In this document: positions 10,765-21,899 of the stretch, piece by piece
How the letters are laid out: each line of letters opens with the position of its first letter
Position numbering within the stretch: the stretch's first letter is position 1
NCBI RefSeq assembly: GCF_030272615.1
Contig: NC_081409.1
Location: 202,536,449-202,600,448, forward strand
Length of the DNA stretch: 64,000 nt
DNA from: Cryptomeria japonica
Taxonomy: Eukaryota; Streptophyta; Pinopsida; Cupressales; Cupressaceae
Direction of reading: 5' to 3'
Program-made: the position numbers and the translations under genes
Notes under the pieces: model-generated
Seen by the model: only the letters and a program-made list of their open reading frames with translations
What the model was told of the DNA's origin: nothing
Databases searched by the model: none

Positions 10765-12320
10765 ATCTTTCTATTGGCATATGTGCAGAGTATGATGACG
10801 TGATGATATTGTATGTTGTCATTGATGTCAATATGCTAAAGAGTGAACTGGTATATTGAAGTAAGCAAATTGCAAGAGAACCGGTATGATGTTGTGAACC
10901 GGTATGATATTGTGAACCGGTATATGTGAAAAAGTGAAGCGGTATGTTTGTCCAAGTGAACCGATATATGTGAAAAAGTGAAGCGGTATATTTTTCCAAG
11001 TGAACCGGTATATGGAATGTTTTGTATCAAGGTCTCATATGGTATGACTACCGGTTGGTAGTCTTAGCTTCAGGGTTTCCGGTTGAAGTGTTCTATGCCT
11101 ATGTGATTCAACCGATGACATTGTGTGATGAGTTAGCATTGTAACGAAGAACAGATTGTGTTGCCACATCAGCCTTGTGCGCGTGAAGGATCTTGCATGA
11201 AGGAGATTGATCCTATCTACCTCGGGAATGTGTGAAGTCTCTGTAAATGGTGGAGAACGCGTGATGGGTTATTAGCTTCCTGAAGCGGCAAAGAATGAAT
11301 GATGGAGAGCATCTTGAGATATGATTCAAGACTATTGTATTCAATGCAGTATGTTCAATGGTTGGGATTGAACCAACTGAATTGCTTGACCTAAATGTTT
11401 AGGGTTTAGGGTTTATGCTACCGACCTATCTATTTCCTATAAGGTCGATGTTGTTTTTCATGATGAAGTTGTTGGCAAATGTTGTGTGTGTATCTAAGTG
11501 TAGAGATACGTGATTCTTGCCAGACCAGATAAGAGAATAGATACCTATAGAGTGTGATTGCAGAAGGAAGGAACTAAAGCGGATCTACATTGGCATTGAA
11601 GTGTTGTTACCAGATCATTATAATACCTGTTGACCTCTAACCACTTCAACAGTTGGAAAATCCCTTAACAGGGTAGCTTTAACAGACTTGCTGTAAAATC
11701 CTTTAATAGGGTGACTCAAAATAATTGAGTTCTTAAAAATCCTCTAACCAAGTAACCTTTAACAAGGTTTAACCCTTAACTGGGTATTTTAGCCATCCCT
11801 TAACCGGGTGATCCCTAGCAGGATCGGTTCCTAACAGAACCTATTGTAAAGTCTTTAACCGGACTAGGCTCCTCACAGAGTGGACTTCAAAAGGGTTCAA
11901 AGAACAGCTTGTGGGTATTCATCCCCACCGTGGTTTTTCCCAGTTGGGTTTCCACGTGAAAAATATGTGTGTTATGTGTGATGCTTTTCATGCAATGCTT
12001 TGTTATTCTCTATCAAGCGGTAAAATATGTTGAAACAGTAAGTCTTTACATTTTTGTTGATGTATTACTAGTATATGAATATGGGTGAAATGGAAATAAG
12101 ATGTTAGATTGTGTGGAAAGCTAAGAGTTACCGGTTTACGTCAGTCACATTCTTACTATGTTTAACCGATAGTAATCTGGTTTGGACCGACATTATTGCT
12201 TGTTAGTCAAGTGTAGTGTTCTCAGTCAAATCGGTTCAAGGAAAAGTGTTCCCCCCCCCCCCCCCTCTCAGTACCGGTTTATTACTAACTGTTCATCATT
12301 GATTCATCACTTTCTTACTT
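10765..12320 (+). mobile_element. Copia-type LTR inserted in element B leader
   Basis: Landmarks in order are TGTTGTCATTGATGTCAAT at 10814, clustered ACCGGT motifs, TACCGACCTAT, a run of AAYCCY(T)TAAC(A/C)GGG motifs, GGGTTTCCACGT near 11947, and a C-rich run followed by CTCTCAGTACCGG near 12270. The same landmarks recur in the same order at 29760-31150. The architecture matches plant Ty1/copia LTRs. I could not find a confident target duplication, so both edges are approximate. Confidence 0.6.
10875..11010 (+). repeat. About 20-bp ACCGGTAT repeats at the LTR start
   Basis: Seven copies of GTGAACCGGTATATGTGAAA-like units, with CCGG cores roughly 18-22 bp apart. Some cores are mutated to GCGG or CCGA. 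The intact core ACCGGT is palindromic. Confidence 0.75.
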
Positions 12321-13547
12321 TCTTAGGAGAAAAATTTTCATTTTGGGCTCTAAAAAGAACAAGACAATCTTTCCATTTTTGCAAACAAAGAGCTTTAAAA
12401 AGAACCTCACCATCCTTTGGTGCATAAAAGGATCAACTTTTAAATTTTTTTGCAAAGTAAAAGAACTTCATTTGTCCAATTCATTCAAAGTTAAAGAGGG
12501 AAGTTCTTCCCCTTTTGCCGATTTTATTTTGTTGATGCCACATCGGAGTTTTGCTTTTTTGATCAGGTTCCTTTACTAGATTTGATAATCATTGCTTTAA
12601 AGGGATAAAAGGAACACCATGTTTTTGTGGAGCAACATCTCCATATAGATTTTACCTAATCATTGCAATAAAAAGTTAAAAAGAACACTTGTTTGCTTTG
12701 CTGCGAAAGTGGAAGGTATATGCTCTCCCCTTAACTGGGTGATCAAAAAACCAGACCACTCTTACGCTTTCAGTGTTTATTGCATTAAATCCTTTAGCAG
12801 GCCTGCCTTCCCGAGGGGTTGAAAAACACTTAAAGTCATTCCTTGGCCGGTGTGAAGGGAACGACCTAAGTGGGAAATGGCTTTGACGCCAAGTGTTCCA
12901 ACCCACTATAATAAAATGTGGAAAGTGATGAAAGTCTTTTTCAACGGTTGTGCACAGCGATTAGCCTTCCCTTAGTATCCTTGAGATATGTAAATCCTTT
13001 ATTCTAAAGGTTGGGAAGCCTCCTGAGGGAGTTTATCACTGACGGCCGAACGGGAAGCCTGATTACGAACTTTAGCATAGAAACTTTGAGCTGAGTCAGT
13101 ATCCAAACATTTGTAATATCGTAGTGTAAGGGTGGGGAAGAATTCACCCCCAAGATCGCTCACCATATATCTCCCAAGATAACTACTCAATTATGAAGCA
13201 ATTCACTTTGGGTTAATTTATGGCAAAAGGCAAAAAAATGGGTGCTTCCTAGGGGGTGACAAGGTTGTTTGAGCTGACGGAGTATCGAGACTAGTGGGCT
13301 ATGATATTACTTATGACCCTTGAATAAAGAGTCTGACTGAATTGTATGTTGTTGTATCTAAACCTGTTAAAACATTAGGGATTTGAACACATCCTCGCAG
13401 AACATACACTCATTGTTTAGACTAAGTAAAATGGTTGCTTCTTTTGTGTCGTGCTTTCATTTATAACTTCATAAAATCATCCATCATCATTGAAAACAAA
13501 GTTCCAAAAATTACAGAAAAACCACCAAGTCAAACTATCAGGGCAGT
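12321..13547 (+). other. Element B leader, unassigned
   Basis: No gene recognised. Near 12330-12560 and 12670 there are repeated AAAAAGAAC tracts. A short GC-richer piece lies at about 13010-13180. Confidence 0.4.
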
Positions 13548-13549
13548 CT

Positions 13550-13892
13550 AGCGCGTAAGAGAAACTTCTTAGCACGTAGAAACCATCCTTTAGTGCACTC
13601 GAACTTCACTTTAGCGCTTCATCAAAATCCAAAACTAGCAGTTTAAACTTAGCATTTTCTGGAAACATTATGCGTTGAAGCAACAACTTAGCGCGTGGGG
13701 ATCAAGAATTAGCACGTAGAGACTAGCAGTTAGCGCATTGGCAGCCCATATTAGCGCATCCTTTTAGACCAAAACAAATTCAAAACAACCAGTTAGCACG
13801 TTACACAGGGCAACTTAGTGCGTGGAGTCTTTTTCTTCAGTGCGTTGAGGAAATTCAGTAGCGCATTGGGTTTCTGTCTTAGCGCATAGCAG
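13550..13892 (+). repeat. 21-bp phased AGCGCAT array, block 2 (element B leader)
   Basis: Cores start at 13550, 13571, 13592 and 13613, then 13690, 13711, 13732 and 13753, then 13795, 13817, 13839, 13860 and 13881. Steps are 21 or 22 bp, with irregular spacing at 13637-13670. Same core as 10231-10490. The two blocks were closer before the copia-type LTR landed between them. Confidence 0.9.
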
Positions 13893-14890
13893 AAACTGAG
13901 AAAACAAGGGGCAAAACATAGGCTATTTTTGAAAAATCTGAAAACAATTTATCAAGTTTTCTTTCCTCAACTTGAACTTCATCAAACAGAGAATCAAAAC
14001 AGAGTATCGAAAACTATTCCCAAAGCAAGTTCTCCGTAAAAAATTTGAAAACTAGTCGCGAGATAAAACACATCTCTCCTATCAAAATCAGGAAACATCA
14101 TCGCATGTATCAAAAGGTCCTTCAATCAAACGGATTGTTATCCAAAAACATACTTGTTTTAAACTCCAAGTTGTCAAATTGAGTTTCCATATCAAGAAAG
14201 CTCCTATTCCATATCATTTGACACGCTTTGTCGTGAGGGGGCATCTAAACCTTCATTTGATAAAGTAAGGCTTGAGTTTCTAAACAAGATGGCTAAATCC
14301 AAAACAAAAAAAAGGAAACCATTGATCGCTTGTGCATGACTAATCCTCATATTTTGAGAAGAAAGAGTATTTATCATAGCACTAAGTTAAGGAAACAACA
14401 ACCCAGTTCTTTGAAACTTGCCAAACGGAATAAATTTTTATACATCAATCGCCAACTCTTCAAATCTCATCGAACATTCCTCCATCATATGCGCTTGTAT
14501 CTTCAAGATAAAACAAACGAATTTGACAAGGAACCATTGAAGAGTAGAGCATTCTATTGAAAATCAGCGTTCAGTCAACGCCTGAATCAAGGAAGAAAAA
14601 TCAATCCAACTTTCTTCCTCGAAGTGTGCATCACTTACGATATACCTTGATTTGAACCACCAACCCCTGAGCAAAACATCAAAGAGGAGTTCATTCCCTT
14701 TGTAACAAAAAGTTTCTACTAGATGCCCATTGTTACTCACTCTCAATGAAACAAACAAAGCGAAACACAACTAGAGTCCAGCATGGCTCGAAGATTATCA
14801 AATCCTTTCAAATGTCCAAATCTAGAAGACACCGAAATTTCTTAGGAACTCCTCTAAGAGTGTCAAGAAAGTGCTTAATTTCAAAAACTT
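13893..14890 (+). other. Element B leader up to gag, unassigned
   Basis: I see nothing recognisable. Several short overlapping frames on both strands have no family resemblance. Confidence 0.4.
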
Positions 14891-16032
14891 GTGGAAAGAC
14901 TCATGGAAAACGACAAGGAAAAATACCGACTCATGCTCACAAGCAAAGGAGTTAAACTCCTTGAAGACTTTGATACTGACATATTTAGAACAAGGTCTCG
15001 ACATTATGATTATCAAGAACGACAAAGAGAGGAGGAAGCACGTGACCTTGAGCAAAACATACCTGAGCAAAATCTACCAGAACAAAATTTGCCCGAGCAA
15101 AACATCCCTGAGCAAAACATACCCCGACACATGCCATTTCAACTTAGAAACAATGCGAGGGAAGAACTCTTCCCTCGATAGGCAAATGCACCTTTGATTG
15201 CTCTCACTCAACAAATGCAAATGTTGCAAAGACAAATGCAAGACATGCAACAGGGACAACAATACAGTATACCTTGAATGAAATTTGTCCTTATCCTTTT
15301 GACAGACGGTTAAACATGGTACCTTTTCCCCCAAATTTAGACGTTCCCAAATTTGACAAATATGATGGGAAAAGTGATCCCCGCGATCATGTCTGGGAAT
15401 TTTGCACCATGAGCCTAGAATTTGCCCATGATGACACCTATTTGATGAGGCTATTCCCAAGAAGCTTAGGAGGACAAACAATGGAATGGTTATCCAAAAT
15501 CACACCTCCTCTCAGATCCTTTGATGAATTAGTCAACAAATTCATAACTCAATATTCCTACAACATTCAACATGCCATCACCATGCTAGATGTCTACAAT
15601 ACCAAACAAAAGAACAATGAAACATTCATGGTATTCCTTCAACGTTGGCGATGTATGGTTTCAAGATATCCTCGAGATGTGCTCGAAAAAGAAAAGATGG
15701 AAATTTTCATCGACAACTTGAAAAGTGAGATGAGTTACAGGGTCAAAATCCAATGCATACCATCTTTTGCTAAAGTGATTGAGAATGGCATCCAAGTAGA
15801 AGAGGCATGTGTCAAAAAGGGAACATTGAAATTATTCAAAGAAGGAACAAATTCATCCAACTACAACAACCCAAACAACAACAACGTAGACAAATCCAGA
15901 TTCTGGACCAAAAATAAAAACACTGGAAATGAAGGAGGAAACGAATTAAATGATGCAAAATCCAAGCAACCAATGCTAGTGTTATCAGGTAATCCTCAAG
16001 CTACAAAGAATCCAAAAGGTGCTAACCAAGAC
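14891..16032 (+). pseudogene. Element B gag, first part (broken)
   Basis: An N-terminal piece (14891-15181) has a charged start and five tandem PEQN(I/L) repeats. A stop and a frame change lead into Q-rich heptads, then the gag core at 15274-16032. The core shows the plant Ty3/gypsy capsid pattern: PFPPNLDVPKFDKYDG near residue 17, LGGQTMEWL near 65, F(D)ELVNKFITQY near 84, and FLQRW near 120. The frame ends at the junction with the solo LTR at 16033. It continues after that insertion at 18086, where an expected Trp codon is TGA. Not functional. Confidence 0.85.
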
Positions 16033-18081
16033 TGATAGGGAGTTTGCTAGAAAGTGCTCAACAAGGATGTTTAAGTCTAATGGTTCAATTTGTTTCCCAA
16101 AGACTTGTTTGAGGCTATTGTATATGTTTGCAAAATCATTCTTGAGGTTTTAATGCCAAGCAACTCATGCATCACTTTCCAAACAAACTCCCCTTTTGAG
16201 TGAGCTCATTCCCTTGCTCATCCACTATTGACTATATCCAACCATTACATACTTTCCTACACATTCCTCTGTCCTTTGGGCATTATTATGATTTTTCTTT
16301 GTCATTACAAGCTCCTCCAAATGGTTTAGGAACCTAGGCAAAAGTATTGTCTTTGACCTTGTGTAATTTTGGGGTACTTAAGCATTTTTGGTCTTCTTAC
16401 TCAATCCCTTTGCTAGGCTACAAACCCCAAATGTCTTTGTCATACTATGAAGAAGGTGGAGGGGTGTCCTTCAATGTCCCTAGATAGCTATCCATAGGTT
16501 CTTCAAGTTCTATCAAACCCAAACCAATCGGGTTCTTGAAAAGTGTGAGTTTTGCAGTCAAAAGGCTTGTAGCCCGTGGAGGGCTAATTGGCACCTTTTC
16601 GTTCACCCAACCCAACGATGGGAAATTCCTCCAACAAAATTGACTTGGATGGTGTTTTAGAGGTATATGCTAATATATTTTCATGGTTTAGCCCACTGTT
16701 AAAGCAAAATGAGGACTGTCCACTATTTATGGCACTTTTGTAGGGTTGGGTGAGGGTTTTAGTTCTTACACCAAAGTATCTCACTCCTAAGCTTAGTTCA
16801 AACCTTTGGTAGAACATACCAATGACTGCCCTGCCACTAAAAATCAAGCATTATGACAAACACTTGGCAAACAAACTGAAAAAGAACAAAAACACTGTCA
16901 AAATCACTGTTTTTTCTGAGTTTTCACTGTCTGGACTGCATTACATTGGGTTAGAACTTCAAAACTGCCTGCACCATAATGTCAAAAATCCTTAAAAAAA
17001 CACAATAACTTTGCAGTTAATAAGTATAGTTAGGTCTTCATACATAGAAGGTTCCAAAATCAAACTTGGTGCCAAAAAAAATAATATTTCCCAAAATGGG
17101 GAGTTCACTGCCCTTCATAAACATTGACACTTTAAGATGCAAGATGAATAAAGTTTGGTGCTCCAACTTGCTCCGATTCACTCATAGGGAAGGTGCAGAC
17201 CTTTTCCCAACGTTGTTAGCTCAAATAGACTTTGAGAACAACATTTTGCTCATAATTTCAACTACTAGCCAAGTTACCCACTCAACTTGCCTAGTAGGAT
17301 CTCACACAAACTCCTTGTGCATATCCCTGGCCAAACAAGAAAATATTTACACTGTAAAATCTCTCATAAACTTGACCAAGCTCCTCCATGGGAGCCCAAT
17401 GAAGTTTTTCAGTCAAGTTGATCCATTATGGAGTACAAACCCTTGACAGGGCAGTGAGCACACAGAATGAAAGAATTTTTATTTCACCAACTTGCAAAAA
17501 GGAAAACCAGTGCAATGATCAATTGAATAGAATTGGGAAACCAATATTTACACTTCCCAAAAGGTACAATACGGACTAGATGGGCTACAATACAGAATGT
17601 TGCTCTAAAAGAGAGAAAAACACATTAAAAGCTAGAATTTTGCACTTTTTTATTGAGAAAGACTTTGTTTCCACATTTTCCAACCCTATACAAGGAAGAG
17701 GGTTGTATATTTAAAGGTATTTTGAGTTAGTTAAGATTTCCTGTATAGACATATTGTTGTAGCATTGTTTTTCACATTTTTGACTTCAAAAATGACAACT
17801 TTTCAACAAGGTGAGCAACTTTTGTTGCACAAAATGACATCTTGGACAACCAAACATATTCAACTCACCTAAAAACCTAATAAATTCTTAAAAACACTTA
17901 TTAAACATGTTTCAATTCTTTGGAAATCATTTTGAGACCTTTTTGGCAATTTTACACATTTTTGCCAAAATTGTCAACTCAAGTCCTGAAAGGCAAAACT
18001 TGACCTCTTGAGCACAAAATGAGATCAAAACCACTAGAAAAGACACAAAACAACCTAAAACAAAATTATAAACATAACACA
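16033..18081. mobile_element. Solo LTR splitting element B gag
   Basis: The insertion starts TGATAGGGAG, ends ATAACACA, and is flanked by AGAC on both sides (16029-16032 and 18082-18085; CAAGAC if one ignores the TG/CA rule). Removing it rejoins gag: the codons before it read ...ANQD and those after it ITNMKE. It contains no RT or gag. The 126-codon frame at 17066-17446 is unrecognised and I do not call it a gene. Orientation is undetermined. Confidence 0.7.
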
Positions 18082-18085
18082 AGAC

Positions 18086-19718
18086 ATTACAAACATGAAA
18101 GAATGAAATACTCAAAAAGGAGAGTTTTTACTCAACTAGGTGCTCCTGCACCGAAGACACTAACACTTATGCACCAAATACCAATCAAGATCATCTCAAC
18201 ACAAACAACACCAATAATATCCAAAGCAATAACACTAATCGAGGACCAAATACAAACTCATGAGGTAACACCAACAACTTTCCAAAATGCATTTACACAC
18301 CACTAGGGTAATCATTGGAGTCAGCATTCAAAGAACTCTTGGCAAACAAAATTATCTCCTTACTAGCAATCAACAACTTTGAACCACAAATCAAACAACC
18401 CTGGTGGAATGACTCACACTTTTGTGATTTTCATCGCAAAAAAGGTCATCAAACAAATGATTGCATGAGACTGAAAAACATTGTTCAAGACATGATTGAT
18501 AGAGGCGATTTAATAGTCGATGGTCTCAAGACAAATGGTAACCATGGAGCCTTTAAGAATCCTCTTCCAAACTACAACAAGGATGGAGCTTCAATCTCAA
18601 ATGATACACATGGAGCTCGTATCAATCACATATACAGTAACACCATCAATCATATATCAGCTGAGAACAATCAAGTAAACGCCATTACGATCAAAGACAA
18701 GCGTGAACATGAATCCATCAATGTAACCACCAGAGCTAAAAAATATGTCTTGAAGGGGCATACATCAACAACAAACACCATACCCAAAATTCAATATGAT
18801 CTAGTCAGTCAACTGCGCAAAACTCCTACTCAAATATCTATACTGGAGTTGCTAAAACTTTCACCAAAACACAAAGACATCTTGGAACAAGCTCTACTGG
18901 GAACAAATGTACCTCAAGATCTGGATGCTGACAAATTCCAAGCCATCGTGGCTCATATGACAGGGCCTCATAACCTTACCTTTTCTGAGCATGATAATAT
19001 CTCATTGAGCCATCCACACAATACTCCACTCCACATTGAAGTCTTGGTCTACAAGCATCGAGTTAAAAGAGTATTAATAGATGGAGGAGCTGGACTCAAT
19101 ATTTGTACCTTGAAACTTATCTGTGCATTAGGCTTCTCTGAGCAATCTATTGATCCACGCAAAAAGATCACTATCAAAGCATATGATGATGAAGAGAGAT
19201 CATCCAAAGGAATAGTAATGTTACCAATTCAAGTAGGACCAATACAAAAGGACACTATGTGCCAAGTCTTAGACATAGAACTCACATATAATATCTTATT
19301 GGGTCGACCTTGGATACATGAAATGCAAGCAGTACCTTCTACTTATCACCAATGTGTTAAGTTCCCCTACAATGGACAGGAGATTTCTATATCAGCAGAT
19401 CATAACCCTTTTCAACACTGTAATGCTATGGGGGCAACCCAAGACAACTTGGTTCCACATAATAGAGAAAAACAAAGTTCCTCAACACCAGATCTCCAGC
19501 AAGAAAAGTCTAAACCACTATCTATGGATTTCAAACAGAAAATAAAAATCAAAGAGCAAGGCATGGGAGAATACTCTTTGGAACCCTTGTGTTTGGCCAA
19601 CTTACCAGCATCACCTAAATCTCATGGATTACCTACATCATCAACGCATCAAGCAACACAACCCATCACCAAATTTGATGGCAAATTTATCCAACTAGGC
19701 ACTCTAGCACATGAATAA
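18086..19718 (+). pseudogene. Element B gag C-terminus and aspartic protease
   Basis: The gag tail is frameshifted up to 18315, then a 467-codon frame is open. WWNDSHFCDFHRKKGH, with a Cys 5 residues later, is the zinc-binding CX2HX4HX4C variant seen in Tat gag (residues about 31-48). The protease active site is at residues about 255-262 as LIDGGAG, with Gly where retroviral enzymes have Ser or Thr; Tat elements commonly show this. LLGRPWIHEM near residue 325 is the second conserved protease block. The frame meets TAA at 19716-19718 and stays open after it. Confidence 0.85.
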
Positions 19719-21092
19719 GAGGAAAAGGACATCCTTAGTTGGCTATACAAGGATGAGGAAGAAGACAGATTAACTACTATGGAAGTAGCTATACCGGCAC
19801 ACCTGTATAGAAAAGGCTACTTGATCATGCAACAAATGAGATACAATGGAAAAGGACCTATCGACAAGCATCAGGAAGGCGTCATAGAACCATTAGATCC
19901 TCCTTCACAATTCAGTAAAGACAAAACAAGATTGGGCTATGAACACACTCTACCACCCAGGAAGACACCAAGAAAATACCAAAAACCTCAGTGGAAGGCA
20001 AAGAAGAAATACAAGGAGGACTCATGGCAGGAAGCACTATTTGAATCAACAGAGACACTACGCAAAGAATGTGAATATCAAGAACGAAAGCAACATCAAG
20101 AGAAGCCCATCAATCAAAAGAAGGAAGCATCTACTTCCGAAGTACATCATGTTCAAGAACTAGTGTCCGACAAAGAGGAATCACCTCCTGATAACATCAT
20201 TCCTCCCCGAGGAGAGACAGTATATGAACAAATGCAAAGAGTGGAAGCAGGATCTGACACAGAATCAAAGAAAACTATCAGACTTGTATCAATCATCAAA
20301 GACTTGTTTTCACCCTACAACATACCCATCCACAACACTGCCAGAATCTGGGATAATACCTCTAAGACTGATTCAAATGACTATGAATGGGGAAGTTGTT
20401 CTAATGTTACTGAAGATATTGTTGCAAATGACATTCATACACTCATCTCTCAAGAAGAACACAACACAGAACCTAGACTACTTGAATTTGGTCCACAAAA
20501 TATCTATGACGCCAAGGAAAATGAGTAGCGACATTACGAGCAAGTCTACACAGAAGATGATACCATCGAAGACCTCAATGAAATCCTTAACTTATTTAAT
20601 ATCTCGACCAACCACAATGATACCTCCATCCTAACACTTACAACAACTGAACTTGATCCACCTAATGACTCTTTACCACTTATCTTTCCTGACCTCATAG
20701 ATTGGGACGAACCTGAAAGTCATGACATACCAATTTTCCCAAACGATAGATTCCATTATCCATTACTTGTGTACCATCAACCTAGAAACAGACTCTACTA
20801 GTGAAAGAAGTAACGACATCTGCAATTAGGGGAGTGCCAAGTCTCTTAGTTGCAAAAATGAACAAAATAAAGGATCTACTGCTGAAAACCAGTCAATGGC
20901 AGCAATAGATCACAAAAAGTAAAAACAAAGGATGCATATGAAGGTGAAAACCTTTTTAAGACACCTAAAGATGGGAGACTTGACACTCTTCCTGAACATT
21001 ATCAGGAGCGATCACCCATATTGATTGAGCCTACTCAATCAATCAACATTGGTACAACATAAGCAGCCAAAAACATACACTTTGCAGAATCT
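19719..21092 (+). pseudogene. Element B protease-RT linker with G-patch-like segment
   Basis: The frame of the upstream ORF continues after the TAA. From 19779 it reads IPAHLYRKGYLIMQQMRYNG, then GKGPIDKHQEG, resembling a G-patch domain with one conserved Gly replaced. A charged K/E/Q-rich segment follows. Breaks occur at TAG 20526-20528, at 20799-20810, and at a frameshift near 20930. Short pieces such as HYQERSPILIEPTQ return before the RT. Confidence 0.65.
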
Positions 21093-21843
21093 TTGATAGA
21101 GGAAGAAAAACCAAAGTTTATCCAATTTTTCAAAGAAAAGCAGATCAACTTTGCTTGGTCGTATACAGATATGCCCGGGATTGATCCACAGTTAATCATG
21201 CATCACTTATCCATTGCTCCAGGAGCTAAACCAGTCAAGCGAAAATTAAGAAAGATGAATCCCCATGTAGCACTCATGGTCAAAGCTAAGCTGAAAGATG
21301 TCGGATTTATTTGACCTATCGACTATGATGAATGGATTTTCAACATCGTACCAGTATCTAAACCAGATGGTAGCATCAGTATTTGCACCGATTTTAGAGA
21401 TGTCAACAAAGCCTATCCAAAGGATGACTTTCCTTTGCCAAGTATCGACATAATTGTAGACCTTACAGCAGGCCATGCAATGCTATCACTAATGGACGGT
21501 TTTTCGGGCTATAATCAAATCAAGATAGCCCCAGAGGATCGAGATAGAACAACATTTACCTATCCTTGGGGAACGTATTGTTGGAATGTCATGCCTTTTG
21601 GCTTAAAGAATGTTGGGGCAACTTATCAACGAGCAATGACAACAATCTTTCATGACATGATGCATACCTTCACGGAGGACTATGTGGATGATTTACTAGC
21701 TAAATCATTTACCCGAGCAGAACATCTAATCATCTTAGAAAAGATTTTTGACAGATTGGAGAAATTCCAAGTCAGGCTCAACCCTAAGAAGTGTGTCTTC
21801 AGGGTTACATCAGGCAAATTAGAAGCATATGTCAAGAAAATGC
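21093..21843 (+). pseudogene. Element B reverse transcriptase, truncated
   Basis: The order of RT blocks is clear: HHLSIAPGAKPVKRKLRK, then TGA at 21312-21314, VPVSKPDGSISICTDFRDVN, DLTAGHAMLSLMDGFSGYNQ, MPFGLKNVGATYQRAM and the catalytic YVDD. Homology ends after RLNPKKCVFRVTSGKL, where Tat enzymes continue into the RT-RNase H connection. It is inactivated by the in-frame stop and the truncation. Confidence 0.92.
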
Positions 21844-21899
21844 CAATAGGTTGAACACCAATAGTAATGAAAATTCATATCAACCTATTGTAGGGTTAA

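Larger units (their letters stand above)
1..21843 (+). mobile_element. Element B: degenerate Tat-like Ty3/gypsy retrotransposon, 3' part missing
   Basis: The + strand order is 5' LTR (its start lies before the window), primer-binding site 10146-10163, leader, gag, CCHC-like motif, protease, long linker and reverse transcriptase. This gag-PR-RT order with a long PR-RT linker fits the Tat branch of Ty3/gypsy. The element carries three insertions: element A in its LTR, a copia-type LTR in the leader, and a solo LTR in gag. Reverse transcriptase homology stops near 21843, and no RNase H, integrase or 3' LTR follows, so the 3' half is deleted or displaced. Stops and frameshifts in gag, linker and RT make it non-functional. 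Confidence 0.8.

Noticed and set aside
12251-12265. C-run as an assembly gap or error
   Set aside because: A C-rich run followed by CTCTCAGTA is a normal landmark near the end of this kind of copia LTR; its exact length may still be unreliable.
17066-17446. 126-codon + ORF as a host gene
   Set aside because: It lies wholly inside the solo LTR that splits gag and shows no recognisable domain.
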